A stretch of DNA of 42,644 bases from Candidatus Binatia bacterium (GTDB lineage: Bacteria; Desulfobacterota; Binatia; UBA12015), in assembly GCA_029248525.1 (NCBI GenBank), contig JAQWJE010000022.1, positions 1-42,644 on the forward strand. Direction: 5' to 3'. Shown here piece after piece: positions 8,069-16,934 of the stretch. The notes beneath the pieces were generated by a model. That model was not told the origin of the DNA. It ran no database searches and saw only the letters and a list, made by a program, of their open reading frames with translations. How positions within the stretch are numbered: position 1 is the stretch's first letter; every line of letters starts with the position of its first letter. A program made the position numbers and the translations under genes.

Positions 8069-9103
8069 ATGAACCCGAGAAAAATCCTGTCCACCGTCGC
8101 CCTGACGCTGACAATGCTGGCGCTCGAGATCCCCAACTTGGGGCCGTCGACGGCAGGCGCCGAGCCGCCTTTTTTTGGCACGATCTTTATCGACCCGGAT
8201 ATCATCACGGCCTCGGATCCGACGGCATTTCTGGATGCCGTCTACACCGGGCGTGGCCAGCGCCTGATGTTCGATCGCCGAACAAACGGCTGGGTATGGT
8301 ACAACGCTTACCTCTTTCAGGCCACCTACGATGACGGTCTGAGCGCCGAGATCCAGGTCAACCCCGAATTTGGCAGCATGCCCGAAGCAGAAATCGAGGC
8401 ACTCAAATACGGCGAAGTTGTCGGCCGCCTGCCCACGTCTCTGCGCCTCCGGGTAGAGACCTTCTGGATTCATAAGGGCGTCAATCCGTTCGGTGGGGGG
8501 AACAACAACCTGCTCATCCACACCGGGCGGGGCGAATTATATGAAGCAAGCGGCATCCTCGAGGAAACCTTTGTCCACGAGGCAGCCCACACTTCACTCG
8601 ACCCCATCCACGCCAATGCGAGCGCGTGGCTTGCCGCCCAGAGTGCTGACCCCGATTTCATTTCGACCTATGCCGAATCCTATCCCGGGCGAGAGGATAT
8701 CGCCGAAAGCTTCCTGCCCTACCTTGCCGTGCGCTACCGACCCGAGCGCATCACCCAGGAATTGGCCGACACCATTGAGCAGACGATCCCCCATCGGATC
8801 GACTACTTCGATGCGATGGACTTTGACGCCTACCCGATCGCCTCGATATGCGGCAACGGCCAGCTGGAACCCGGTGAGATCTGCGATGACGGAAATCTCA
8901 ATGGCACCGGCAGCAGCTGCTGCACGAAGGTGTGCGCGTTCAAACCCGACGGAGCCGCCAGTTGTGATGGCAACCTCTGTACCCGAACCGACACCTGCGT
9001 GAGCGGCGTCTGTTCGGCGGGGCCATGCGCCGCCGAGGCGCCGTGCTCGGTATGCGGCGGGACCTGCATGCTGCAAGCGGGCGCCTGCGACTGCCAGTAT
9101 TAG
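8069..9103 (+). CDS. Secreted putative zinc metalloprotease with Cys-rich C-terminal domain
   Basis: Encodes 344 residues: signal peptide (about 1-32), a globular domain with HEAAH at about residues 170-174 in the context ETFVHEAAHTSLDP, and a Cys-rich tail. HExxH is the zinc-binding and catalytic motif of many metallopeptidases. A Glu in EDIAES about 40 residues further on (near residue 213) could be the third ligand. From about residue 271 the sequence reads CGNGQLEPGEICDDGN followed by about fourteen more cysteines, a module widespread in myxobacterial-type secreted proteins and probably disulfide-bonded. Protease activity is inferred from one motif only; a structural or inactive role is possible. 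ATG at 8069 follows AGGGGAT. Confidence 0.82.
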   Translation: MNPRKILSTVALTLTMLALEIPNLGPSTAGAEPPFFGTIFIDPDIITASDPTAFLDAVYTGRGQRLMFDRRTNGWVWYNAYLFQATYDDGLSAEIQVNPEFGSMPEAEIEALKYGEVVGRLPTSLRLRVETFWIHKGVNPFGGGNNNLLIHTGRGELYEASGILEETFVHEAAHTSLDPIHANASAWLAAQSADPDFISTYAESYPGREDIAESFLPYLAVRYRPERITQELADTIEQTIPHRIDYFDAMDFDAYPIASICGNGQLEPGEICDDGNLNGTGSSCCTKVCAFKPDGAASCDGNLCTRTDTCVSGVCSAGPCAAEAPCSVCGGTCMLQAGACDCQY

Positions 9104-9194
9104 TGCCATCCATCCCGGCAGAACGAGTCAGAGGGAATCGGACAGAAGACCGGCGCTCAAAACTGGGCAATCAATGCTGGCGCTCCGAGTTCGG

Positions 9195-9719
9195 TCAGGG
9201 AGCTACCGAACGGCCCTCGTTCTCGTAGCGATTTTGCAGCCAGAGGAAGACCAGCCCCATCAGCGGCAACAACAGATCGGTCCAGAAGATCACCCCGGCA
9301 TTCCCGGGAGCGAAATTCCTCTCGCTAATCATGCTCTGAATATGGACCCCCGCAGCCCCCCAGAGAAAAGACGCCACCGGCAGTATCGCCGCAAAACGCA
9401 TCTGGATACCTTTCCACGGCGCGATCACACCGACCATTCCGAACCCGATACTCGCAAAACCGAGCTCGATCTGGAACGGGCTATTCGCCCAGCCAATCAG
9501 TTCGGCTGCCATTTTGGGCATGGCCGCGTGGAAGAAACCATTATAGAGGAAGGAACAGCCAATCGAGAAAAAGAGGAACCAGAAGAAAAACTTCTCGACC
9601 ACCACGGGCGCGGCGAGTGGTCGCGGTGACCGGGCGATTCCGGCAAGGGAGAAGACCGCGCCAATCACAAGAAAGGTCAAGGTAAAATTACCCATCACAA
9701 AGGCAATGAAGCCGTCCAT
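9195..9719 (-). CDS. Polytopic membrane protein, DUF6790-like
   Basis: Encodes 174 residues with about five hydrophobic segments, beginning MDGFIAFVMGNFTLTFLVIG. The layout and the FFHAAMPKMAAELIGW-type segment recall small uncharacterised DUF6790 inner-membrane proteins. ATG at 9719 follows GGGAGGG; an upstream in-frame start at 9755 lacks a good ribosome site. It is downstream of the P450 on the same strand after a 150-bp gap, so it may have its own promoter. No function can be assigned. Confidence 0.72.
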   Translation of the reverse strand: MDGFIAFVMGNFTLTFLVIGAVFSLAGIARSPRPLAAPVVVEKFFFWFLFFSIGCSFLYNGFFHAAMPKMAAELIGWANSPFQIELGFASIGFGMVGVIAPWKGIQMRFAAILPVASFLWGAAGVHIQSMISERNFAPGNAGVIFWTDLLLPLMGLVFLWLQNRYENEGRSVAP

Positions 9720-9789
9720 AAGCCCTCCCGGGTCCAGAAAGAAAATATCCGGCACGAAGCGGGAATCGCTTCGCCACCCATCCCGATGC

Positions 9790-9817
9790 TTTGACTCCTT
9801 TCTCCGAGAGGGTCAAA
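9790..9817. promoter_or_regulatory. Inverted repeat between P450 gene and membrane-protein gene
   Basis: TTTGAC at 9790-9795 and GTCAAA at 9812-9817 form 6-bp arms, extendable inward by a T-G and a C-G pair. The site lies about 70 bp upstream of the membrane-protein start. It could be an operator or a weak hairpin. No clear -10 box was found with it. Confidence 0.3.
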
Positions 9818-9873
9818 TCGTAAAAGACTTGATCCAAAAGCACCTCAACCGACGGTAGCCGATTGGTCGCTCC

Positions 9874-11193
9874 CTATCGGCGGGTGACTCTCACCGGCAA
9901 GTCCACATATCCGTTCACAAACGACGAGAAAGTTCTTTCCGGCTCACCCTGAACCTCGATACGCTTGAATCTCCGGAGAACTTCCTCCCACAAGATGCGC
10001 AATTGCAGCTCGGCCAGTCGACTGCCCATACAAAAGTGGATGCCGTACCCGAACGAGAGGTGACGATCTGCATTATGACGCTCGAGGTCGATCGCATCGC
10101 CATGATCGAAAACGTCCTCATCCCGGTTTGCGGATAAAAACCACATCAGGAGCTGGTCTCCCTCCCGGATTTTCTTGTCGCGCAGTTCGCAGTCGACCAT
10201 CGCCGTCCGCCGCATATAGGACAGTGGCGTCTGCCAGCGAATGATCTCGGGCACCAGGTTCGCCACGAGGTCCGGATTCTCAATGAGCTTGTCGTATTGA
10301 TCGGGGAATTTATTCAACCCGTAGACACTTCCGGTCATCGTATTGCGGGTTGTGTCGTTCCCGCCGACGATCAGCAGCAGAAGGTTGCCGAGGTGAGCGA
10401 GCGTCGGCATATCACGGGTCGCTTCCCCGTTGGCGAGCATCGAAACCAGATCAAAGCCCGGCTTCTCGCGCCGCTGGGTCCAGAGGCCTTCGAAATACGC
10501 CACGCATTCCATCAGCTCATCGATCTTCTGCTGTTGGGTCTCGACGATCCCGCCGGGGCCCGGGACGGCAAAAACGATATCGGACCATCGCGTAAGCTTG
10601 CGTCGGTCCGGCAGCGGAAAGTCAAAGAGCGTCGCGAGGAGCAAGGTCGTGAGCTCGACCGATACGGTATCGACCCAATCGAAGGTCTCTCCTTCCGGCA
10701 AGGATTCAAGCACCTTCACGGTGCGCTCCCGGATCTGGGGTTCCAGTTTGGGAAGATTCCGGGGCGCGGACACCGCACGCACGGTTTGGCGCTGCTCGTC
10801 GTGCGTCGGGGGGTCCATCGAAATAAACGAGGTCAGTGGCTCCGCAGCGAAATCTTGTTCCGGCGAACGTGGCGGTCCGAGGGTGATTCCCTCAGCCGAG
10901 GAGAACCGCTGCCAATCACTATCTACCGCCCGCACATCGTCGTATTTGGTGATCGACCAATAGCGCCCGGCCGACTCGAGCTCGTTGAAGTGGATCGGGT
11001 CCTCGGCCCGCAATCGCGCGAAATGTTCGTGCCAGCGGTTTTCCCGGAACAGATGGGGGTTGGCCAAATTGATCTCGTCCAGAGCGAGGTCGGCTGCCCC
11101 TGACACACCGCCACCGGCCTCGGCCATCTCCATCTCCGGTGTCCAGACGTTCGGGTCCAGAAAATCAGCTGTCTTCTCGTCCTGCTCGCTCAT
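9874..11193 (-). CDS. Cytochrome P450
   Basis: Soluble bacterial P450 of 439 residues expected to hydroxylate a hydrophobic substrate with electrons from ferredoxin/ferredoxin reductase (none seen nearby). Hallmarks are the I-helix oxygen-activation motif GGNDTT at about 277-282, ExxR as EIIR at 316-319, and the heme-binding FGYGIHFCMG at 381-390 with Cys388 as the iron ligand. The heme-loop sequence resembles the CYP125/CYP142/CYP124 kind of lipid or steroid hydroxylases, but this is only family-level likeness. ATG at 11193 follows AGGAG by 9 bases. It is flanked by acyl-CoA dehydrogenases, which fits oxidation followed by beta-oxidation (inference). Confidence 0.95.
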   Translation of the reverse strand: MSEQDEKTADFLDPNVWTPEMEMAEAGGGVSGAADLALDEINLANPHLFRENRWHEHFARLRAEDPIHFNELESAGRYWSITKYDDVRAVDSDWQRFSSAEGITLGPPRSPEQDFAAEPLTSFISMDPPTHDEQRQTVRAVSAPRNLPKLEPQIRERTVKVLESLPEGETFDWVDTVSVELTTLLLATLFDFPLPDRRKLTRWSDIVFAVPGPGGIVETQQQKIDELMECVAYFEGLWTQRREKPGFDLVSMLANGEATRDMPTLAHLGNLLLLIVGGNDTTRNTMTGSVYGLNKFPDQYDKLIENPDLVANLVPEIIRWQTPLSYMRRTAMVDCELRDKKIREGDQLLMWFLSANRDEDVFDHGDAIDLERHNADRHLSFGYGIHFCMGSRLAELQLRILWEEVLRRFKRIEVQGEPERTFSSFVNGYVDLPVRVTRR

Positions 11194-11270
11194 GATCGTC
11201 GCTCCTGCGCCTTGTCGTCCCTTCAAACCTAAAACGAATCACGCCACTTCTCGCCAGCCCAGGCCCATTC

Positions 11271-11495
11271 TCAACCCACGCCAACGCCGCAATCCTCGCA
11301 AACGTATGGGGATTCGTGGCTGCCGCCCGCCTCAACATCCTCGAACTCATAATGACGCCGACCGCTCGACTCGAAACATTCCGGACAGTAGGAATCCGCA
11401 AGCTCCTCGCGGGAAACGGTCAGGTGGCACCGGCAGCACCGCCGCTTTATCTCGACGGGAACAAGCACCAATGTCGCGTGTCTACAGGAATCCAT
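11271..11495 (-). CDS. Small zinc-ribbon-like protein
   Basis: Encodes 74 residues with three Cys-x2-Cys knuckles (CCRC near residue 20, CPEC near 37, CEDC near 68), which suggests one or two bound zinc ions. An acidic linker EFEDVE joins the second and third pairs. ATG at 11495 has no obvious Shine-Dalgarno sequence, and GTG codons around residues 9-12 are alternative starts. It lies just upstream of the P450 on the same strand (about 78 bp) and downstream of an acyl-CoA dehydrogenase. The function is unknown. It is short, but the regular Cys spacing argues that it is real. Confidence 0.6.
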   Translation of the reverse strand: MDSCRHATLVLVPVEIKRRCCRCHLTVSREELADSYCPECFESSGRRHYEFEDVEAGGSHESPYVCEDCGVGVG

Positions 11496-11592
11496 GGCTT
11501 CGGGGTCTCAACTCTGAATCGCAAGATCCCTTACGTTAAGCCTCTTTACGGGTGCTTACAATCCGATCCGCCGCCTGGGTGAAACCCGGCCA

Positions 11593-12792
11593 TCAACGCG
11601 CCCAAGGAGGACTCCCGACCGGATCGCGCATCAATCGACGCGCCACGACCATGCGGTGGACTTCGTCGGGGCCATCATAGATGCGCGCATAGCGAGCCTC
11701 GCGATACATCTGCTCCAGGGGCGTGTCGGCCGTCACTCCCAGGGCTCCATGCACCTGAATCGCGCGATCAATCACATTATGCAGCATACGTGCGCCCCAG
11801 AACTTGATCAGCGAGATCTCGATCCGGGCCTCCTCGCCCGAGTCGAGCACGCGTGCTGCATCGAAGGTCATCAGACGCGACGCCTGAATTTCGGCGGCTG
11901 ACTCCGCGACATAGCGCTGGATCTCGCCTTTTTCGGCCAGCAGAGATCCGTGCGCATGGCGCGTATTGGCGCGCTCGCACATCAACTCGAACGCGCGCTG
12001 CGCCTGGCCCAGCCAACGCATGCAATGAAAGATCCGGCCCGGACCCAGACGTTTCTGTGCGATCACGAACCCGGCACCACGTTCGCCAAGCAGGTGGTCT
12101 CGGGGCACCCGCACGTCAGTCAGGCGGATCTCGCAATGCGCGCCGTGAGTCGTCCCCATGGTTGGCACCACACGCACGAGTTCATAGCCCGGCGTATCGG
12201 TGGGCACGATAATCGAGGAAAACTTCGCGTGGCGACCGGCTTCCGGTTCGGTCTCGCAAAAGACCGTGGTGAAGGCCGCGCGGTTGGCACCCGAGGTAAA
12301 CCATTTATGCGCATTGATGACCCATTGGTCGCCATCCAGACGCGCACTTGCCTGCATCAGAGTGGGGTCGGATCCGGCGACTTCCGGCTCGGTCAAGCCG
12401 ACGGACGGATAGATCTCGCCGGCGACCAACGGCTGCAGCCAGCGCTCTTTCTGCTCGGCGTTGCCATAGAGATGCAACATGATCGAGTCCTGCATCGAGA
12501 GCGAGCCGACGGCCATCTGGCCGAAATGCGACCGGCCGATGACCTCGTTCATCTCGGCGAATGCCAGAAACGGCAACCCGCCCCCGCCGATCTCCTCGGG
12601 GTGGCCGAGCGCCCAGAGGCCGGCATCCTTGGCGCGCGCCTTGAGCTCTTCCATCTTCGCATCGGCCGCCTCGTCGTGCCCGTTCAAAACCGGCTCGGCG
12701 GGAATCACCTCTTCGTCGATGAAGCGTTTGAACCGCGCCTTGATCTGCGCGACTTCCTCCGAGCTGACCTCACGAAATTTCAATTCCATCAT
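11593..12792 (-). CDS. Acyl-CoA dehydrogenase
   Basis: Flavin acyl-CoA dehydrogenase of 399 residues. The segment LTEPEVAGSDPTLMQASARL is the FAD/substrate-contact region, VINAHKWFTSGANRAAF follows, and near the C-terminus IQVHGALGVTADTPLEQMYR and ARIYDGPDEVHRMVVARR place it in the ACAD10/11-like branch (DGPDEVH). Two adjacent ATG codons (12792 and 12789) are possible starts. It precedes the zinc-ribbon and P450 genes on the same strand and could be cotranscribed with them. The acyl-CoA substrate cannot be read from sequence. Confidence 0.93.
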   Translation of the reverse strand: MMELKFREVSSEEVAQIKARFKRFIDEEVIPAEPVLNGHDEAADAKMEELKARAKDAGLWALGHPEEIGGGGLPFLAFAEMNEVIGRSHFGQMAVGSLSMQDSIMLHLYGNAEQKERWLQPLVAGEIYPSVGLTEPEVAGSDPTLMQASARLDGDQWVINAHKWFTSGANRAAFTTVFCETEPEAGRHAKFSSIIVPTDTPGYELVRVVPTMGTTHGAHCEIRLTDVRVPRDHLLGERGAGFVIAQKRLGPGRIFHCMRWLGQAQRAFELMCERANTRHAHGSLLAEKGEIQRYVAESAAEIQASRLMTFDAARVLDSGEEARIEISLIKFWGARMLHNVIDRAIQVHGALGVTADTPLEQMYREARYARIYDGPDEVHRMVVARRLMRDPVGSPPWAR

Positions 12793-12906
12793 CGACGTGC
12801 GCCCCTTTCGGTTTTCGAATGCGACAAGACCGCACTCAATTCCTGCACGTCGGAGATAGCCTTTCCGGATCGTTGTGCAATAGCCGGGTTGCGGAACGGT
12901 TTTGGC

Positions 12907-13789
12907 CTACTCTGCCGCTGAAATATCGGTTGGGAGAGACTGACACTCGCAGGTTTCGGGCTTGGTCGGATCACAAGGTCGAGGCTCGAACTGGCAGCCT
13001 TTTTGGGGATGGCATGTGTCGCGAGTGCACGTAGAACAATCCATGCAGGGTTCCCTGGGGATAAAATCGCACTCTCCCTGCCTGCATAAATCCTCCGTGC
13101 ATACATTGTCGTCATCGCAACCGATATAGGGAGAACGGATGCACAACTTCGTTGTCTCGTCACACGCATCGACAGTACAGAGATCACCGTCGTCGCATTG
13201 CGCAGCCTCTCGCACCGAATGGACGTGAACTCTTTTCTTTGTGCGTAGAGCATCTTCGAATATTCTTCCACGTGCTGATTCGCCCGAAACGGAACCCTCA
13301 CGGAACACGCTCTCGGCATCGAGATCGCTGCCGCCCCGCGGATCAATCGCTTGAGACCTTCGCCATCAAAATCCGCGTCGGGAGCAAATTCGAGTTGGTC
13401 AACGACCTCGCCCCCGGCCCGCATCAGCGCCAGACCCGCCGAACTCCGCCGGTCCATATCCGCACGTGTCTCACCCGGGCGCATCTTGTTCGATTCGCCT
13501 CCATACGCAAACCAGGAAGCGCAACTCCCAGAAGTATACAGAACAATCCCCTCCTCGCTGGCAAGACAGCCAACGTAGGACCCCTTCACGTCAACCGAAG
13601 GAGACTCGAAAGAACCGAAACTCCACCACAATCGGCCTTCGGACGTCTCGAGAAAACCGACGGATCAGCCTCCCCGGTCTCAAAAGGACCGTCAGCCACC
13701 TCCATCGCTATCCCTGGCCACGCCGTTAAAAGAAACCCCGTTGAAAATACCAACGCAAAAAACCAGACCAACCCATAGGACCGTCTCAT
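12907..13789 (-). pseudogene. Secreted Cys-rich repeat protein split over three reading frames
   Basis: A signal-peptide start (MRRSYGLVWFFALVFSTGFL) begins at ATG 13789 after GGAGGT, then runs into a stop at 13586. A second frame, open from about 13665, reads on as LETSEGRLWWSFGSFESPSV, then CLASEEGIVLYTSGSC and APDADFDGEG. A third, from about 13352, reads AIDPRGGSDLDAESVFREG into a Cys-rich repeat tail (CDDGDLCTVDAC, CDDDNVCTEDLC, CTRDTC) and ends at TAG 12907. Each frame change is -1, near 13660 and near 13355. Joined, they give one sensible protein of about 290 residues: signal peptide, globular part, then disulfide-type repeats. Either the gene is decaying or two bases are missing from the assembly. 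No slippery heptamer was seen at the junctions. Confidence 0.7.
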
Positions 13790-13912
13790 TCTATTTGCAC
13801 CTCCATCCGGTAGGACCAACCCTCAGGAGGTGGCGATCGGGTGTCAACAAAAATATATTTCGAGGCCCGCTAGTTGGTGATTCGCAACCAGTCGCGGGAA
13901 GTGCCGGTTCGG

Positions 13913-14212
13913 TTATTTCTGGATATCGTAGGAGACCACGACCGTGACATTCTCGCGCGGTACGCGGACGCCATTTTCAACCCGGGGTCGGTAGCGCCAT
14001 TGCGCGAGCGCCGCCAGAGCACTTTCGTCAAACAGGCCTGCGGGCTCGGACTCCATGACGACCGCATCCTGCACGCGACCGTTTTCATCAATCGCGGAAG
14101 CAAGCCCGACCCAGCCCTCCGAGGCGTCCTTTCATCGGACATCCAGAGGATGCGGCGCCTGGCGCGAGAAACGGCCTGGAGATTTCCTCCGAGTTGACAG
14201 AAAATCGGGCAC
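13913..14212 (-). pseudogene. TonB C-terminal-domain gene interrupted by an in-frame TGA
   Basis: The minus strand from 14131 to TAA at 13913 encodes a textbook TonB C-terminal domain: EGWVGLASAIDENGRV, then VVMESEPAGLFDESALAALA and QWRYRPRVENGVRVPR. Directly before it, in the same frame, APHPLDVR-stop-KDASEGW shows TGA at 14134-14132 where the family normally reads on (pattern P-x-[YH]-P). A CGA-to-TGA change would explain it. Upstream the frame is open only to TAG at 14218, with GTG at 14212 as the only reasonable start, so no membrane anchor or Pro-rich spacer is present. It is probably a remnant of a TonB-like or energy-transducer protein. Confidence 0.68.
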
Positions 14213-14246
14213 GGCCTATCAAAATTCCACGGTGGCATGACCTGAT

Positions 14247-14966
14247 ATGGAGCAAGAATCGAGTGGCCCAAGCCCTGCCGTTTCCGGACGACGGGAGCGT
14301 AACGTCGAGGCACGACGCCAACAGATCCTTCAGGCCACGCGAACACTCCTGAGCCGTGGCGGTATCGGGGCACTCTCGATGCGTAAAATCGCGGAAGAGG
14401 CCGACCTCAGTGTCAATACGCTCTACAACCTATGGGGCACCCGGGAAGAAATTCTCCGCGCCCTGACCCTCGACGCTCGAGATCGCATGAAGGCGACGCT
14501 CTCGATCAACCCCTCCCCCGAGGATCCGATCGAGTATTGCCGAACCCTCGTGCAGCATGCGATCCGCGAGACCTGCCGGCAGCACGACTTCTTCCGGCCG
14601 ATGACTCTCGCCTGGCTTGAGGGTGAAATCGCCGGAAGGCGCTCCCCTGTCGAACCCATGGAACATTCCATCGAGATCCTGACGGGAATTCTCGAGACGG
14701 CCCGGCAACGCGGCCTGCTCGCGGAGCCGGTCAATTGCATGCAGGTCGCATGGCAAATTGAGCATGGGTCGCAGTTTGCATCGGTGCAATGGGCCCTGGG
14801 CAGGATCGACGATGCCCACTTCGAAGCGCGTGCTCTCTACGGCCTCAATCTCGCTTTTCTGGGGATCGTGCGCCACGAGCTGCGACCCGAGATTCAGGAA
14901 AAACTCGGGGAACTCGAGAGCAAGCTTCAAACGGCTTTTCCCGCCGACAGCAACGCTTCCTCCTGA
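14247..14966 (+). CDS. TetR-family transcriptional regulator
   Basis: Encodes 239 residues. The N-terminal helix-turn-helix region is classic: RRQQILQATRTLLSRGGIGA followed by LSMRKIAEEADLSVNTLYNL and WGTREEILRAL. The C-terminal two-thirds is a helical ligand-binding and dimer domain with no recognisable signature. ATG at 14247 has a weak GGTGG upstream. It converges on the FMO-like gene (22 bp between stops). In such settings TetR regulators often control neighbouring lipid-oxidation genes; the actual target here is unknown. Confidence 0.9.
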   Translation: MEQESSGPSPAVSGRRERNVEARRQQILQATRTLLSRGGIGALSMRKIAEEADLSVNTLYNLWGTREEILRALTLDARDRMKATLSINPSPEDPIEYCRTLVQHAIRETCRQHDFFRPMTLAWLEGEIAGRRSPVEPMEHSIEILTGILETARQRGLLAEPVNCMQVAWQIEHGSQFASVQWALGRIDDAHFEARALYGLNLAFLGIVRHELRPEIQEKLGELESKLQTAFPADSNASS

Positions 14967-14987
14967 CGACCACTGGAGTCGCCCGTC

Positions 14988-16379
14988 CTACTGACGAAGC
15001 TCGGCGCCCGCGCTTCCGGACCGGTCCACCCACGGGAAGTCCTCCTCCCGGTAGGTCTCGGGGTCGCGAAAGCGCGCCTGTTCGACGGCCTTGTAGACCG
15101 CCTTGAAAGAAGGAGGCAGAGGCTCGACACCAATGCGGCGAGCCAATTCGTCGTTGTAGGCAAATTGGGCGTCGCCCTGCTGCAGAAAATGCCGCTGCGC
15201 GACCCCGGCCGCTCGTTGTTCGGCGGCACGCGCGCCAGCGAGCCCCTCGCGCTCGGCGCGGTCGGGCAAGGCAATCCGCCCCCCCAGCATGCCGGCGTAA
15301 AATTTCGCCTGAAGCTCATATTGGGGAAATGGCACGATATGGTTGCCCAGGCCGATGAGCCCCAGAGACGGCGCGCGCGCCGCAAGCAGATCCAGAAAGA
15401 GCGGATGGATCCAGTTGTCCTCGACAGTCACGACGGGTGACGCAACTCCCGCGGGATCGAGGAAGGGCAGACGGTACTCATAACCGGTACAATAAATCAG
15501 TGTGTCGATATCCTCGATGCGACCTTCTCCCGACAATACAGCTGTGGCCCCGCCTTCCAATGAGGTGATCGGCGGGCTGAGAGAGATATTGTCGCGGCCA
15601 AAGAGGGGCTGCTGCTGCTCGACACCACGAGCACAGAGGTAGACCTCCCGAGCGCATTTGCCGATCTCGAACGCGATATCGATACCCGACGCTCGGGCCC
15701 CGAGAAGGACCACCTTTTGATCGCGATATTTTTCGGGATGCCGGTAGGAATGGCTATGGAGCTGGGAGGCCTTGAACAAACCAGCACCGGGGAGATCGGG
15801 AACCCGAGGAAATGCGTAATGCCCGTTCCCGATCGCGACAGCGCGGAATTCTTCGTCGCGCCTGGCCCCGCTGGCGTCGGTCGCAGAGATGCGCCAGCTG
15901 GCGGGCTCGTCACCCCTGTTACCCCTGTCGGTCCAGACATTTCCCGATGCATCCAGCGGCACCAGGGTCTCGACCCGGCACTGGAAGCGAATTCGATCGG
16001 CAAGATGGAATCGCTCGGCGTAACGCTCGAGGTAGCGCAGGACATCCACATGGGGTGGGAAGCGGAGTCCTTTGTCGCGCCGCTCGGGCCCGCCCTCCCC
16101 GCCTTCTTCCACCGCATCGAACGGAAACTCGCGAAAGGCCATCAGGTCGCGGGGAAGGTTGGTACGCAGATCGGCATACATCGAGGTATGCACGCGATAT
16201 CGATCGGGATCCCGGCCCAGAGGGTCCGATTCCAGATCCTCGGTATAAACCCATGTGCCGCCGAGGCGGGACTCGGCCTCGAAAATCACGGGCTCAAACC
16301 CCTCCAGCGCAAGCTGGCGCGCGACCGCAAGCCCCGCCGCCCCCGCGCCAATCACGGCTACTTTTTCCGTCGGCTCCAT
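14988..16379 (-). CDS. FMO-type flavin-containing monooxygenase
   Basis: Flavoprotein of 463 residues. GAGAAG near residues 11-16 binds FAD, RLGGTWVYTEDL follows the FAD domain, and a second nucleotide motif GARASG lies near residue 210. The FMO fingerprint appears as F-K-A-S-Q-L-H-S-H-S-Y-R, in which the usual Gly after F-x is Ala, a mild deviation. IYCTGYEYRLPFLD near residue 300 fits the conserved C-terminal ATGY-like motif. It probably oxygenates N, S or carbonyl substrates with NADPH and O2. ATG at 16379 starts the FAD motif in the right place. It faces the DsbB-type gene across 117 bp. Confidence 0.92.
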   Translation of the reverse strand: MEPTEKVAVIGAGAAGLAVARQLALEGFEPVIFEAESRLGGTWVYTEDLESDPLGRDPDRYRVHTSMYADLRTNLPRDLMAFREFPFDAVEEGGEGGPERRDKGLRFPPHVDVLRYLERYAERFHLADRIRFQCRVETLVPLDASGNVWTDRGNRGDEPASWRISATDASGARRDEEFRAVAIGNGHYAFPRVPDLPGAGLFKASQLHSHSYRHPEKYRDQKVVLLGARASGIDIAFEIGKCAREVYLCARGVEQQQPLFGRDNISLSPPITSLEGGATAVLSGEGRIEDIDTLIYCTGYEYRLPFLDPAGVASPVVTVEDNWIHPLFLDLLAARAPSLGLIGLGNHIVPFPQYELQAKFYAGMLGGRIALPDRAEREGLAGARAAEQRAAGVAQRHFLQQGDAQFAYNDELARRIGVEPLPPSFKAVYKAVEQARFRDPETYREEDFPWVDRSGSAGAELRQ

Positions 16380-16496
16380 CGCAGATCAGCTAAACGGCCA
16401 ACGCCAGCCGAAATCAAGACCCTCGAACCGGAACAAGCGATATCGGTGTCGATCGCCTCTACCCAACAAGGCGGTTCTTCCGTTATCCCTATCGAG

Positions 16497-16934
16497 GTGA
16501 GTACACACGCAACTCCTTCCGAGTCCGACTGGGCCATCCTGTTCGCCAGCTGGCTGCTGGTGACCACAGCGAGCCTCGGCAGCCTGTTTTTCTCGGAAGT
16601 CATGGAGCTGCCGCCGTGTTCTCTGTGCTGGGCACAAAGGGTCTTCATGTTCCCTCTGGCCATTATTCTGCTCCGGGGGCTTCTTCCCTACGACCCCGGT
16701 GTCGTGCGATACGCACTGCCACTGGCAGCCATCGGTGGCTTGATCGCCTTCTATCACCTGCTCCTGCAGATCGGAGTCATCCCCGAAAGTGCAGCGCCTT
16801 GCCGCCAGGGAGTCTCGTGTGCCGAGGCGCAGCTACAGGTTCTGGGCTTTGTCTCGATCCCCATGCTCTCGCTGGTCGTATTTGCCATGGTGACGGGATT
16901 GCTCTGGCAATTGAAGAGGAGACAATCGTCATGA
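16497..16934 (+). CDS. DsbB/BdbC-like disulfide oxidoreductase, membrane protein
   Basis: Membrane protein of 145 residues that should reoxidise a DsbA-type partner and pass electrons to quinone. Two cysteine pairs are present: C41-C44 in MELPPCSLCWAQR, and C102/C108 in PCRQGVSC. About four transmembrane segments flank them, and length and layout match BdbC. The start is chosen at GTG 16497 because it gives normal family length; GTG at 16446 is possible. The stop overlaps the next gene's ATG (ATGA), so the pair is almost certainly coupled. Confidence 0.87.
   Translation: MSTHATPSESDWAILFASWLLVTTASLGSLFFSEVMELPPCSLCWAQRVFMFPLAIILLRGLLPYDPGVVRYALPLAAIGGLIAFYHLLLQIGVIPESAAPCRQGVSCAEAQLQVLGFVSIPMLSLVVFAMVTGLLWQLKRRQSS

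Noticed and set aside
12907-13789. Programmed -1 frameshifting of the Cys-rich gene
   Set aside because: No slippery heptamer with a downstream stem was found at either junction; decay or missing bases is simpler.
13870-14373. 167-codon minus-strand frame over the TonB region
   Set aside because: It reads the TonB DNA in another frame and has Arg/Ser/Trp-rich nonsense composition; the TonB signal is in the frame described.
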